From: Bugulina stolonifera
Taxonomy: Eukaryota; Bryozoa; Gymnolaemata; Cheilostomatida; Bugulidae
Length of the DNA stretch: 64,000 nucleotides
Assembly (NCBI GenBank): GCA_935421135.1
Contig: OW285187.1
Location: 434,001 to 498,000 of the forward strand
Reading direction: 5' to 3'
The position numbers were made by a program, and so were the translations under genes. Positions 51,101 to 58,032 of the stretch are shown here, piece by piece. Below the pieces are notes generated by a model, which saw only the letters and a list, made by a program, of their open reading frames with translations, did no database searches and was not told the DNA's origin. Within the stretch, counting starts at the first letter, position 1. Each line of letters begins with the position of its first letter.

Positions 51101-54100
51101 GATTGACTCATATCAGAGCCATCTGTTTATTGTCAAAGTGTTGCAACACCACATGACCCCATTGAAACCGAAGCAGCGGTCTACTGCAGTTTCAGGTAAC
51201 ACAGCAGGACAAATACGCAATGTAATGTATACTTTTAAAAAGATCATTTGATACAAGATGTATCATTGATAGGACTTGCTCAGGTGCACCTGTAGCCTCA
51301 GCTTCTATCAGACTCCCCGGGTATAGATGCGTTTCTATATTAGATAACTAGCTGACGGCTGAGATGGGCCAGCTGATGTTTTTTAATAATTTCCTGTTTT
51401 TAACCTTTTTGAACATTAATATATACTGTACTTACTCTAGATATCAATGTGTCTGTAGGCGTACCCATTCACCATTGAAGTGGGAGTGGAGAGTGACCCC
51501 ACTGCTACTCTAACCATACAGTCAGGGCTAGTCACTCCAAAATCCCGATCTCTACAGCTTGCTACGAAGGAGGCCTACATGGGAAAAGGGGTGAGACATC
51601 ATTACTATAGTACTAGATATAATAGACATCATCGCTATACTACCAAATATAGACATCATTGCTATACTACTAGATATAGACATCATTGCTATACTACTAG
51701 ATATAGACATCATTGTTATAGTACAGGATATAGACATCATTGTTATACTACCAGATATAGACATCATTGCTATTACTGCATTATTGTGTGCCGATATGCA
51801 GGAGCTGCTGTCACGTGATCAACGCTGCCGCTCTGCTAAATCTTCTGGAAATGATAAGGATGTGAAGATATACTGTTATGAGACGGAGTTTATGGCAGCT
51901 GTACTTGTGGATAATAAGGTAGTGCGCACTGTATAATACATGTACATATATATATATATGTGTAGGCCTATGTATATTCCATGTACATGGTGTAGTAGTA
52001 GTAGAAGTCCAATGTTACAGTAATAGACTTATAATAGGATTGTTATTGAGTGGTTACATGCAATCACCTCCATTAATCTCATTATGATGCTAGTTATATT
52101 AGGTAATAATTCTAACATCATACTAAACTAAACTCTCTATTAGTAACTACTATACATACTGTACATACTGTACATACTGTGTATCTACCCCCAACCCACC
52201 CAGCTACACATCTTATTGGTTTATAATATTCTAATTATTATCACATAATATTGTTTTGTTACATTGTTTCAAGATTACACACTACTGTATACTGTACTAT
52301 AATATACTCATCTTGGTCATAAGTGAATCAACAGTGACATTGTCTAATCCAGACACTCTGTCTGCCCCTTGGGCCTTAGTCTATAAACTGTATAACTCTC
52401 AGGCTATCCTGTTTCTGCTCCACCCCTGTCTACACAACATTCCATTACCCTGTACATTTATATTATTTAGTTGAATATTAAATTTGTCCACTTTATGTCT
52501 TATTCAATCTGAACACCAACAATGCCTGCGTGACCCCTGACCCTTGTATTCATACATGGTGATACTGTGATAGGCACAACTATTAATAGTTGTAATACAG
52601 TATTATAATATTAGAGAGTTACTTTTTATGTATTATTCTTCTTGCAAGGAATTTTATTTATGAGCAGCCGGGGACTTGGTTCCATATCTGTAGATATATC
52701 CCACCTCTGACTGGGCCACCTCTATGGCACCTTATTGCCTAGCGCAGTGGACATAACATGCTACCTCTACACCATCTCAGCAGCCCTTATTACTGTCCAC
52801 TGTACTGTCCACTGTGCTGTCCACTGTACTGTCCACCGTGCTGTCCACTGTACTGTCCACTGTGCTAGGTAATACGGTGCCATCAGAGTGTTGGGTTAAA
52901 GTTCAGACCCCTGTCAGGGATGAGGAACCAAAAAATAAATTTTCATGCAAAAAAATAAAACATAATATACACGTAATATCTATATACTTTGTAATATACT
53001 GTGTAGCATACACTGTAACATGCTCTTTAGTATAAGAAACTTGCTTAATTCAAGCTCCAAGAGACCGCCATAATTGGTTTGAATTAGGTTTGAGTTTGAA
53101 TTGTAAAATCACTTCACTTCTATGAAACCATTTATATGTATATAGTAGTGCTCAGCAGGGACCAAGGCTACCAGTTTGAACTAACCAAGTTGTTTAATTA
53201 TCCGAGGTTGAATTAAGCAAGTTCCACTGTATATGACATGTACATGACATCCCAATGTTGATCTTTATGCATGTACATGTATGTATGTACATGTGCATCA
53301 ATATGGTGATTGTCTCACTGACCAGTGGTCACCTTCTAACCTACGTGTAACTGACCCCTCATTAGCCTATATATCTCACATAATCACCATAATTATTATT
53401 CATATCTGATTACAATACATTTACATAGAGTATGTAGTAGTATTAACAGTATATACAATTATTATGCTATAACATTTCCACTATTACATGTAGTACTACA
53501 AACCTGGGTCGATATTGCACAGTATTGGGCTCCTTTGACAGCACATATATATACTCTTTGACAGTACATATGTATACTCTTTGACAGTACATATGTATAC
53601 TCTTTGACAGTACATAGTTATGTATACTCTTTGGGCACCATGTAATACATGTAGTACAATGTAGACTGTGGATCCCTACCTCCCATTCTATTTATTTATT
53701 TATTTCTTCCAAGCTAAGGGTCACCAAAGTTCAGAAATTGTTTACCACTTATGACACGCATGTCACTATTAATACCACCACTAAATATACAACCATAAAA
53801 TATACATAAATTATTTATATTAATGTGTATTTTATTGAAATGGGGAGATGTACTGTAGATATCTTCCTACCTTGTTTACATGCACATAAAATTACTCACA
53901 TAGTTTCATAGACAACCTGGGCTCTCTAGTGTCACCTTCTACCTTATTTGTGACTCCATGCGTGGAATAGCTTTGGAGATGTACTTGAACTGGTTTAAAT
54001 AACTTTTCTTTCAAGTTTCTCCTGTTTACATTAGGTGGATGTAGTATGACTCCAGGGGGTGTGTTCAGTATGCCATGAGGTATACACCTATACACTGTAC

Positions 54101-55837
54101 ATCTATTACTCAGTATACAAGGAGATAGTACACTAGTCTATAATTAGTATGGTGGACCCAGCTTCACTCTCCAACTTGAGTAGATAAATAATAATTTATG
54201 AATTGTCAAAATTCCTGAATGCTATCCTTCAATAGACTCATTTATTTCATACTACACTTATATGCCTGTGTAGTGTACCATCATTTCATAGCCTGTGTAC
54301 CATCATTTCATAGCCTGAGCTAAGGTCACCTCACACCCCCCAAACTGTACACTTATACATGGTTATTAATACTATCATACCATAGCCTGAGGACATCTCA
54401 GCCCCTCCCCCCCCAACCAATAAGGAAACAACTTCAATACAATAACCTTCCACTATTTCAAATGATGGGCATACTAGCAGCACCTCTTGGGCTAAACAGG
54501 TGATGTCCACCTTTCCTATGAGATGTGATGAAACCGTATTATTTGGTGTAATCCTCTCAGCATACCACATGTTTGGGTTTGGTATACACTGCCATGTGTT
54601 CTGTCCGTCTGTCCGTCTGTCTGTCTGTATTGTACATGATGGCACTTTGTCTACACTTGTACATGATGGCACTTTGTCTACACTTGTACATGATGACACA
54701 TAGTCTACACTTGTAGTCTTTACTTTGTAGCTGCCCAGTAGGGTGACAGTACACTTGGACTGCTCTGCAAGTAAGAATATCAAGTCAAACAGGAACTCTC
54801 TGGTCGAAGTGTTTGCTGTGCCGGCTAATACAGCCAAGGTAGGTACATGTGTATGACTGATATAGACGTCTAACACATTACTGGACAAATGGTAGCATAC
54901 TATATTGTTAATCCAGTATTTTCTCTTCCATTCACAAAATCCATTATCATATAAATATTTCCTTATGTTAGAATTTTAATGAGTTATTTCCGTATAAGCT
55001 TGGCTATCTGTGTGATTAGGGCAGAGATTATCTCTAATAGTTTATTTATTCTCTCTAATGTGTACACATTATACTGTATGTACCTGCCATTTACCTGCCA
55101 TGTATGTAGTAGTAGTAGTAATATTCAGTGTAGTAGCTCTACCACATGATTGTAGAGAATTATTAATTGCCAATTATTAAATTTCAAAAGTGTGTATAAT
55201 ATCAGATGTAGGAGCTTTAGTGCCTTCACACGGTTTCAAGAGTAGCCTTGGCTCTCAATTTCCATGAATGTAGGCTGTTCCTGACTTGCACTATAGAGTT
55301 GTGTTCTCTTGCCCACACTGAACCAGCTAAAATTATCCCACGCTGCTTTGAATGGAACTAACTCTGTTTACAAGACACAATTCTCTGCTTCCTGTCGTAG
55401 AGAGAAATTTGCTGAATTTCAGCTGTTTGCATTGAAATAGTACAGCAGCACAAATCTAGTGATTTTACAGAACTTACTGATATTACCGTAAGATCACTTT
55501 TGCCAGTTTTTGACTTTTCCTGGTAGTAAACTATGTAGATGTAGCTTCTTCATAACAGATAGCCTTGGGTTCTGATTATACCATTGTGTATCTGTAGATA
55601 GCCTTGGGTTCTGATTATACCATTGTGTATCTGTAGATAGCCTTGGGTTCTGACTATACCATTGTGTATCTGTAGATAGCCTTGGGTTCTGACTATACCA
55701 TTGTGTATCTGTAGATAGCCTTGGGTTCTGATTATACCATTGTGTATCTGTAGGCTGTGTGTCATCTCCTTCCTAAAGATGAGAGTAAAGAATGGTTAGT
55801 CTCCTGTATAGAGAAGGAACTGTTAACTTCTAAGTAA
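21108..55837 (+). CDS. EFCAB7: EFCAB7 orthologue, EF-hand calcium-binding protein
   Basis: Eighteen coding exons: 21108-21336, 24934-24999, 25903-26048, 26960-27046, 27594-27924, 28181-28213, 28351-28398, 30617-30772, 31600-31725, 32672-32775, 33058-33303, 35781-35950, 44556-44689, 50657-50805, 51459-51590, 51802-51918, 54731-54838, 55754-55837. Together 2466 bases, 821 codons plus stop, all phases consistent. Family landmarks: CRAAYVSVVKGS, ALQNAGRNPTQ, RGEKMSDEEV, EWRKMSRRGMFYVEDNGE, LTKEFK-YTLTDIF, DLWLALESLGYDSSL and a C-terminal SKEWLVSCI. Three canonical EF loops are intact: DINGDGFISHSE, DENRDGKLDYKE and DVDMNGLLSREE. In mammals EFCAB7 works with IQCE to tether the EVC-EVC2 complex at the cilium base for Hedgehog signalling. 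The extra length over the about 630-residue mammalian protein is a Ser/Pro/Arg-rich linker in exons 5-10. Most of the 35 kb span is satellites and transposons in introns. Confidence 0.95.
21622..22766 (-). mobile_element. hAT DNA transposon remnant with 8-bp target duplication
   Basis: The left end TAGGGCCGGAACGAATCC and the inverted right end TAAGGCTGTGACAAATCC are imperfect TIRs. The 8-base duplication ACTTCATC flanks them exactly at 21614-21621 and 22767-22774. The element is 1145 bases, far too short for a full hAT, and keeps only the N-terminal part of the transposase. It lies in EFCAB7 intron 1, antisense. Confidence 0.93.
22030..22485 (-). pseudogene. hAT transposase N-terminus with BED zinc finger, truncated and frameshifted
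   Basis: From 22485 the reading frame gives a BED-type finger: SPVWQYFRLHKKK, then CIKC, then HLKTVHD, supplying the two Cys and two His. It meets a stop near 22198. In a shifted frame the sequence continues as AITRDIALAVALDMQPISWV and VEDKGFRRLVKQLEPRYTMP, the conserved start of the hAT core in ZBED-like transposases. The RNaseH-like catalytic domain and dimerisation region are missing, so it cannot be active. Confidence 0.88.
23455..23630. repeat. ACATAAACATACATT minisatellite, first block
   Basis: Loose repeats of ATTACATAAACATACATGTA precede the SINE cluster in EFCAB7 intron 1. The same 15-base motif resumes at 24385-24565 on the other side, so the SINEs seem to have landed in or next to one array. 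Confidence 0.85.
23636..23897 (-). mobile_element. tRNA-derived SINE (family C), antisense copy
   Basis: Read on the minus strand it has an A-box-like TGGTGTAGTGGTAGCATG and a perfect B-box core GGTTCAAACCC. After these come GGGACTGGTATTTTCAT, TTGCTAAAAATACAT and the terminal GGCCAAACCCCCTAA. It is head-to-head with the plus-strand copies that follow. Confidence 0.85.
23899..24389 (+). mobile_element. Two sense SINE family C copies forming a fold-back with the preceding copy
   Basis: An end fragment (TTAGGGGGTTTGGCCATTTT, 23899-23944) leads into a 5'-truncated copy that starts at TGTAGTGGTAGCATG (about 23946) and ends near 24122. A second, longer copy has its 5' leader (GTGCAGTTCGCTCAGAGCAT; CACTGGTGAAGCTTCC) and tRNA head to 24389. 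Together with 23636-23897 this gives inverted repeats of more than 180 bases that would form a strong hairpin in RNA. Confidence 0.82.
24389..24565. repeat. 15-bp ACATAAACATACATT minisatellite, second block
   Basis: About 11 perfect or near-perfect 15-base units. Because 15 is divisible by three, a His/Lys/Thr frame and its antisense stay open; neither is a gene. Confidence 0.93.
25022..25896. repeat. 45-bp minisatellite, about 19 copies, ending in an EFCAB7 acceptor
   Basis: Units contain ACTAGCACTACTCCTATTGT then TATCATATAATAAACCATGTGTCCC and are nearly identical. The final unit reads ACTAGCACTACTCCTATTGCAG and becomes the acceptor of exon 3 (25903). The 45-base period keeps three frames open for 280-370 codons on the two strands, which could mislead gene finders. 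Confidence 0.97.
26040..26480. repeat. About 38-bp degenerate repeat carrying an EFCAB7 donor
   Basis: From the exon end ATGACAACC and donor GTATGC at 26049, copies of GCTATGACAACCGTATGCAT plus TATATATAATATAGTGTT follow about ten times with growing divergence. The last exon bases are part of the repeat, and divergence increases away from the exon. Confidence 0.9.
26712..26962. repeat. 27-bp minisatellite carrying an EFCAB7 acceptor
   Basis: Eight units (GTATACTTTATATTGTAGAG plus TTAGTTA) precede exon 4. Each contains TATATTGTAGAG, identical to the true acceptor TATATTGTAG and exon start AGAG at 26960. Confidence 0.95.
27394..27607. repeat. 28-bp minisatellite carrying an EFCAB7 acceptor and exon start
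   Basis: Seven units (GTATGTGTAACTACAGTTCA plus GTAACACG) run into exon 5. The true acceptor ACTACAG and the exon's first bases TTCAGTAACATGGT match the unit with one substitution. Using an upstream copy would shift the frame to an early stop. Confidence 0.95.
28568..28674. repeat. 15-bp GACCAGCAAGGAGTT repeat, about 7 copies
   Basis: Short, clean units in EFCAB7 intron 7, followed by a duplicated CCACCTCGGAGTATCCAGCG at 28718-28756. No function seen. Confidence 0.92.
28785..28957 (-). other. Possible antisense exon of an unrecognised gene in EFCAB7 intron 7
   Basis: The minus strand has an open, non-repetitive stretch of about 57 codons containing ISNQLITSLFKYMAFNPIQT and HSSLLKLLKMGLVHKSN. 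It ends at a good donor (ACGCAG then GTAATT). No start ATG or clear acceptor was found, and I do not recognise the protein. It may be a nested gene exon, a transposon fragment or chance. Confidence 0.25.
29290..30400. repeat. 22-bp GAGGAACACGACTGTTTAGACT minisatellite, split by a MITE
   Basis: About 12 units before and 9 after the insertion at 29555-30201. Units vary at CACGAC/CATGAC/CAGGAC. Taking out the MITE and one TAA restores a continuous array. Confidence 0.95.
29555..30201. mobile_element. TAA-flanked MITE inserted in a minisatellite
   Basis: This 647-base element has TIRs AGGTGCGTTTACACTACACC (left) and AGCTGCATTTACACTACACC (right, inverted). TAA is duplicated at 29552-29554 and 30202-30204. 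TWA duplications and AGG ends fit a PIF/Harbinger-type MITE. Subterminal CAACTCC/GGAGTTG repeats extend both ends. No transposase. Confidence 0.88.
30426..30603. repeat. 18-bp TAGTCACATGACACATGG minisatellite before EFCAB7 exon 8
   Basis: About nine units. The array ends about 15 bases before the acceptor TATTACCAG at 30616. CACATG/CATGTG-like words repeat every unit. Confidence 0.93.
30938..31255. repeat. 29-bp pyrimidine-only minisatellite, about 11 copies
   Basis: Units such as CCTACCCTCTCCTCCAGCCT plus TCCTTCTCT make a nearly pure C/T strand about 320 bases long, in EFCAB7 intron 8. Such polypurine-polypyrimidine mirror-like tracts can adopt triplex (H-DNA) structures. Each unit contains CTCCTCCAG, an acceptor-like word. 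Confidence 0.95.
31928..32222. repeat. 25-bp minisatellite with GTACATGTATAC palindrome
   Basis: About 12 units (GACCTGTCTGGTGTACATGT plus ATACA) in EFCAB7 intron 9. Units differ by CTCCAG/CAAG and ATGTAAGC. Several overlapping open frames here are artefacts. Confidence 0.95.
32818..33038. repeat. 30-bp minisatellite before EFCAB7 exon 11
   Basis: Seven units (TAGTACCTGATATCATATTA plus TAGTACCAGC) containing palindromic GATATC in most copies, ending about 20 bases before the acceptor at 33057. Confidence 0.94.
33322..34395. repeat. 37-bp minisatellite, about 29 copies, with acceptor-like words
   Basis: Units contain ATCTCTACTACAGTATTGTA then TGATCATACTACAATAT. Every unit has a pyrimidine-rich TCTCTACTACAG that resembles a 3' splice site, and the near-palindrome GTATGATCATAC. 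It fills the first kilobase of EFCAB7 intron 11. Confidence 0.96.
34396..35780. other. Single-copy part of EFCAB7 intron 11
   Basis: No exon or mobile element recognised. Small features are a 19-base repeat (GTGCCTAACACAGAGCTA type) at 34970-35045, a GAGAGAGAGAGA run near 35112, and a triplicated ACTACGGCCTGTTGT near 35610-35655. Confidence 0.6.
35955..36150. repeat. TAG/CAG trinucleotide repeat at an EFCAB7 donor
   Basis: Imperfect (GTA/GCA)n trinucleotides begin a few bases after the donor GTAAGTCA at 35951 and are broken by three AACTGAGTAGTAG segments. The TAG words are read as intronic sequence only. Confidence 0.93.
36535..37196. repeat. 32-bp minisatellite, about 20 copies, EFCAB7 intron 12
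   Basis: Units TATACCTGCATGTATAGTGT plus ATATATTACAAG, with TGCAAG and TGTATG variants. A 134-codon minus-strand frame is produced by the repeat and is not a gene. A smaller duplication (TATAATATACGCCTACATGT) lies just before, at 36389-36500. Confidence 0.95.
37387..43553. repeat. 70-bp satellite array, 88 copies, EFCAB7 intron 12
   Basis: The word CATTGGCTCC occurs at 37391 and then every 70 bases exactly up to 43481, with no insertion or deletion in 88 units. Variation sits mainly at three sites: GTATCTG/GTACCTG, ATTAGTAATA/ATAAGTAATA and CCGTGCAC/CCCTGCAC. Seven units have the last variant (units 12, 16, 36, 60, 70, 79, 88). Units contain palindromes ATGCAT and GTGCAC. No reading frame is maintained. 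Confidence 0.98.
44275..44555. repeat. TATTA microsatellite with copies of an EFCAB7 acceptor and exon start
   Basis: A (TATTA)n tract at about 44385-44510 is flanked and broken by AGATACACACTCACTCATAT, ATACATACACACTCATAT and CGATACATACTCACTGATAT. These copy the true acceptor and exon start (ATATAG then ATACACACTCACTGATAT) at 44556. Confidence 0.92.
45843..47672 (+). CDS. PIF/Harbinger (HARBI1-like) DDE transposase
   Basis: Exons 45843-46623, 47031-47226 and 47369-47672 join in phase to 426 codons plus stop. The protein starts with a basic segment (RRSIAIRRKKIRLLRL), then VHPVNKNR, typical of HARBI-like N-termini. Next come a helix-turn-helix-like FKTLAILFRLGQSTV, then the DDE core: first Asp in FPNCIGAIDGKHC, second in FIYVDVGTSGRWSDGG, then GDEAFPLKTWLLRPIPG, and the Glu in RRTIENAFGILVARW, ending with HNYL. 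The family cuts and pastes at TWA targets and needs the partner Myb/MADF protein for nuclear import and TIR binding. The frame is open further 5', but the first ATG is at 45843. Intron 1 hosts a SINE. Confidence 0.93.
46742..46992 (+). mobile_element. tRNA-derived SINE (family B) inside the transposase intron
   Basis: GGGAGCAGCCGTGGCCTAGTGGTAAG gives a tRNA head and A box (split here: GCCGTGGCCTAGTGGTAAG at about 46748), and CCCAGATTTGATTCCTGT a diverged B box. The body ends with TTTTTTATGTAAAAATAG. It sits in the 407-base first intron of the Harbinger transposase, a nested insertion that leaves both splice sites intact. Confidence 0.75.
48025..49268 (-). CDS. Harbinger-associated MADF/BESS DNA-binding protein
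   Basis: Exons 49268-49130, 48697-48535 and 48418-48025 join in phase to 231 codons plus stop. The N-terminus is a MADF (SANT-like) domain: EKLINSVRERSVLYDHSHSQ, WNQVALECDLS, AKKKWKNLRDTFVKRKKDH and WLWYKHMEWLIPYL. A Ser/Thr/Pro linker follows (TPSSPPSIDDDHSSRC; QPRPSKRKAKESD). The C-terminus looks like a BESS domain (EPYQRAMAMREIRDVIFKYRF). In the family this second protein binds transposon ends and helps the transposase enter the nucleus. Its stop faces the transposase stop across about 350 bases. Confidence 0.92.
49541..49932. mobile_element. Fold-back MITE abutting the Harbinger element
   Basis: The left part (CATTCACATTGCCGTTTATA; ACTAGCGGC; GTGACATGCTCCAGTGAGCG; ACTTTAAACCC) is repeated inverted at the right end (CGCTCACTGGAGCATGTCAC; AGTATAAACGGTAATGTGAATG). 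A third terminal copy (AAACGGCAATGCGAATGGACCATTAG) sits in the middle, so it looks like two nested or joined copies. The Harbinger TAA target lies exactly at its left border. Its own target duplication is unclear. Confidence 0.75.
50780..51020. repeat. About 42-bp repeat copying an EFCAB7 exon end and donor
   Basis: Exon 14 ends TATGACTCATCACTAGTACA then GAATCAA and donor GTAAGG. Five units after it repeat CTATGACTCATCACTAGTGC then AGAGTCAAGTAAGACTCTAG, so 26 or more exon bases plus a donor recur in each. It is the clearest case in the window of exon sequence captured in an intronic array. Confidence 0.95.
51594..51775. repeat. 27-bp minisatellite at an EFCAB7 donor
   Basis: Units AGACATCATTGCTATACTAC plus TAGATAT start four bases after the donor of exon 15 (GGG then GTGAGACATCATT). 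About six copies. Confidence 0.93.
52640..52920 (-). mobile_element. Decayed SINE family C copies with internal CTGTCCACTGT expansion
   Basis: CTATGGCACCTTATTGCCTAGCGCAGTGGACATAACATGCTACC-like sequence (key word TGGCACCTTATTGCCTAGCG at about 52722) matches the family C head on the minus strand. TAATACGGTGCCATCAG and CAGACCCCTGTCAGGGA at about 52870-52920 match the head on the plus strand. Between them a CTGTCCACTGTA/G microsatellite has grown from the tRNA-like CACTGTGCTAG motif. Confidence 0.65.
53028..53229. mobile_element. pogo-like MITE, copy 1
   Basis: About 200 bases with ends AAACTTGCTTAATTCAA and TTGAATTAAGCAAGTT then CCACTG, flanked by TA. The interior (GACCGCCATAATTGGTTTGA; TGCTCAGCAGGGACCAAGGC) matches the element at 63570-63763 in inverted orientation. 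Confidence 0.75.
55556..55753. repeat. 41-bp minisatellite ending in the last EFCAB7 acceptor
   Basis: Five units (AGATAGCCTTGGGTTCTGAT plus TATACCATTGTGTATCTGT). Every unit ends TGTGTATCTGTAG, the same as the true acceptor at 55753, so each upstream copy is a candidate alternative 3' splice site. Confidence 0.95.
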
Positions 55838-56107
55838 GCAACCCTCCTCTCCAGTCTTACCATTAGCCCTTAGCCTACAACATAGGCAAACCTTTATCCT
55901 ATTCCTTTAACAGTGTGATATGACATCATCATAACATGTGTGTGATGTCACAACAACTTGTGTACTATGTCACATGCTGGTAGAATCTACCAACTTAGAT
56001 ATTATTATCCTATTACAATTTGTTTGCTATTCTTCCTGCCATATGTTACATGTATTTACTTTACACTCTCACCAATCAATCAATCAGTAATATGTAGGCT
56101 ACATACA

Positions 56108-56418
56108 TATACATGTAGTTACTGTAATATAGTAATATATAGTTACTGTAATATAGTAATATATAGTTACTGTAATATAGTAATATATAGTTACTGTAAT
56201 ATAGTAATATATAGTTACTGTAATATAGTAATATATAGTTACTGTAATATAGTAATATATAGTTACTGTAATATAGTAATATATAGTTACTGTAATATAG
56301 TAATATATAGTTACTGTAATATAGTAATATATAGTTACTGTAATATAGTAATATATAGTTACTGTAATATAGTAATATATAGTTACTGTAATATAGTAAT
56401 ATATAGTTACTGTAATGG
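56108..56418. repeat. 24-bp TAGTTACTGTAATATAGTAATATA minisatellite, about 12.5 copies
   Basis: Near-perfect units; the 24-base period leaves several Tyr/Ile/Val frames open on both strands. No function. Confidence 0.97.
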
Positions 56419-56937
56419 TAATATATAAACATGTAGTTACTGTTACAGTAATAACATATATTACATAGTGTTTTACTAATGTATAACCACAGTATAACAT
56501 ATATTTTCCTTTACCGTCCAACTTTTTTTCAACTCTAAATATTCTCATTTTTGAGGCTAGATCAAGGATTTCAATTCTTATGCAAAATGGTTCCCTTAGA
56601 GCATATAATATATTATTATGCTGTAGCATTGCTAGAGGTCATTTCTAGTTATATAATATAATTATCATGTTGGCTGTTTATTGCTTCCATTGTAGACTTT
56701 GGTAAGGCATATCCTGTAGGATAATGGCTGTTTATACTCATACAATAAATATTACAACACAACATGAAGTAATAGTTATCCTGGCCAATAGATATGACTA
56801 GTCAGTAATTATGGTGATATAATATAAGACCAGTAGCTGGTGAGATCTCACTGCACTGCTCACAACAGTGTATCTCTGGCACTACCAAAACAGTAATGTA
56901 ATATAATGGGTGTTAGGGGGTTTGGCCATTTACAGGC

Positions 56938-57245
56938 TTGTATATACATGTATTATACAGTATATAATATAATATACAATAATATATGTATAATATAGTA
57001 CATACATGTACAATGTATACAGTATATATAATATACATGTATTATACAGTATATAATATAATATACAATAATACATATATGTATAATATAGTACATACAT
57101 GTACAATGTATACAGTATATATAATATACATGTATTATACAGTATATAATATAATATACAATAATATATGTATAATATAGTACATACATGTATACAGTAT
57201 ATTATATAATATACTGTATACAATATATATAATAATATATACTGT
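56938..57245. repeat. About 103-bp AT-rich tandem repeat, 2.5 copies
   Basis: Units contain ACATGTATTATACAGTATAT, AATATAATATACAATAATA and GTACATACATGTACAATGTA. They are self-complementary in part and produce mirrored open frames on both strands. Confidence 0.92.
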
Positions 57246-57355
57246 ACTATGATGTTAATTAAACCTCTTGCATGCAAAACATCAAATATATATGGTATAT
57301 CATGTATTATATAATAATAATATAGTGTTGACAGGGTATACTGAGTATGGGCTGT

Positions 57356-57470
57356 ACTGTGCTGTGCTGTGCTGTGCTGTGCTGTGCTGTGCTGTGCTGT
57401 GCTGTGCTGTGCTGTGCTGTGCTGTGCTGTGCTGTGCTGTGCTGTGCTGTGCTGTGCTGTGCTGTGCTGT
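57356..57470. repeat. (GCTGT)n pentanucleotide microsatellite, about 22 copies
   Basis: A perfect GCTGT/ACAGC run after GTACT. It is purer than other microsatellites in the window, which suggests recent expansion. The open Cys/Ala/Val and Ser/Thr/Ala frames are artefacts. Confidence 0.97.
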
Positions 57471-57629
57471 ACACACAGGTCTAATTTGTCTAAATAATGG
57501 AGCAAACAATAATAAATAAGCTGGTAGGGTTCACCTGCAGTGAGATCAGTGATGTTAGAGAATGAACCTGTTTTCTTCCATACACATACACCTCCAACTT
57601 TCACTTGTACCTATAAATACACCTAATGG

Positions 57630-58032
57630 TAGTGAAGGGTAAGTAACAGTGGTAGTGAAGGGTAAGTAACAGTGGTAGTGAAGGGTAAGTAACAGTGGTA
57701 GTGAGGGGTAGGTAACAGTGGTGGTGGGGTAGGTAACAGTGGTGGTGGGGTAGGTAACAGTGGCGGTGGGGTAGGTACCGGTGGGGTAGGTACCAGTGGC
57801 GGTGAGGTAGGTAACAGTGGCGGTGGGGTAGGTAACAGTGGCGGTGGGGTAGGTAACAGTGGCGGTGGGGTAGGTAACAGTGGCGGTGGGGTAGGTAACA
57901 GTGGCGGTGGGGTAGGTAACAGTGGCGGTGGGGTAGGTAACAGTGGCGGTGGGGTAGGTAACAGTGGCGGTGGGGTAGGTAACAGTGGCGGTGGGGTAGG
58001 TAACAGTGGCGGTGGGGTAGGTAATAGTGGGA
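57630..58032. repeat. 21-bp GGTAACAGTGGCGGTGGGGTA minisatellite, about 19 copies
   Basis: The left units read AGTGAAGGGTAAGTAACAGTGG and grade into GGCGGTGGGG units on the right. The G-rich strand has repeated GGGG and GGTGGGG runs and could form G-quadruplexes. A Pro/Leu frame on the minus strand is a repeat product. Confidence 0.96.

Larger units (their letters stand above)
51919..54730. other. EFCAB7 intron 16 with SINE, MITE and short repeats
   Basis: No coding exon supported. Contents: a decayed SINE family C region (52640-52920), a pogo-like MITE (53028-53229), four GACAGTACATATGTATACTCTTT units (53536-53630) and a 27-base ACACTTGTACATGATGGCAC repeat (54640-54715) near the next acceptor. 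Confidence 0.65.

Noticed and set aside
53892..54095. Minus-strand frame of 67 codons
   Set aside because: No family similarity, no splice context, in EFCAB7 intron 16; chance frame.
57268..57604. Cys/Ala-rich and Ser/Thr/Ala-rich proteins
   Set aside because: Translation of the (GCTGT)n microsatellite.
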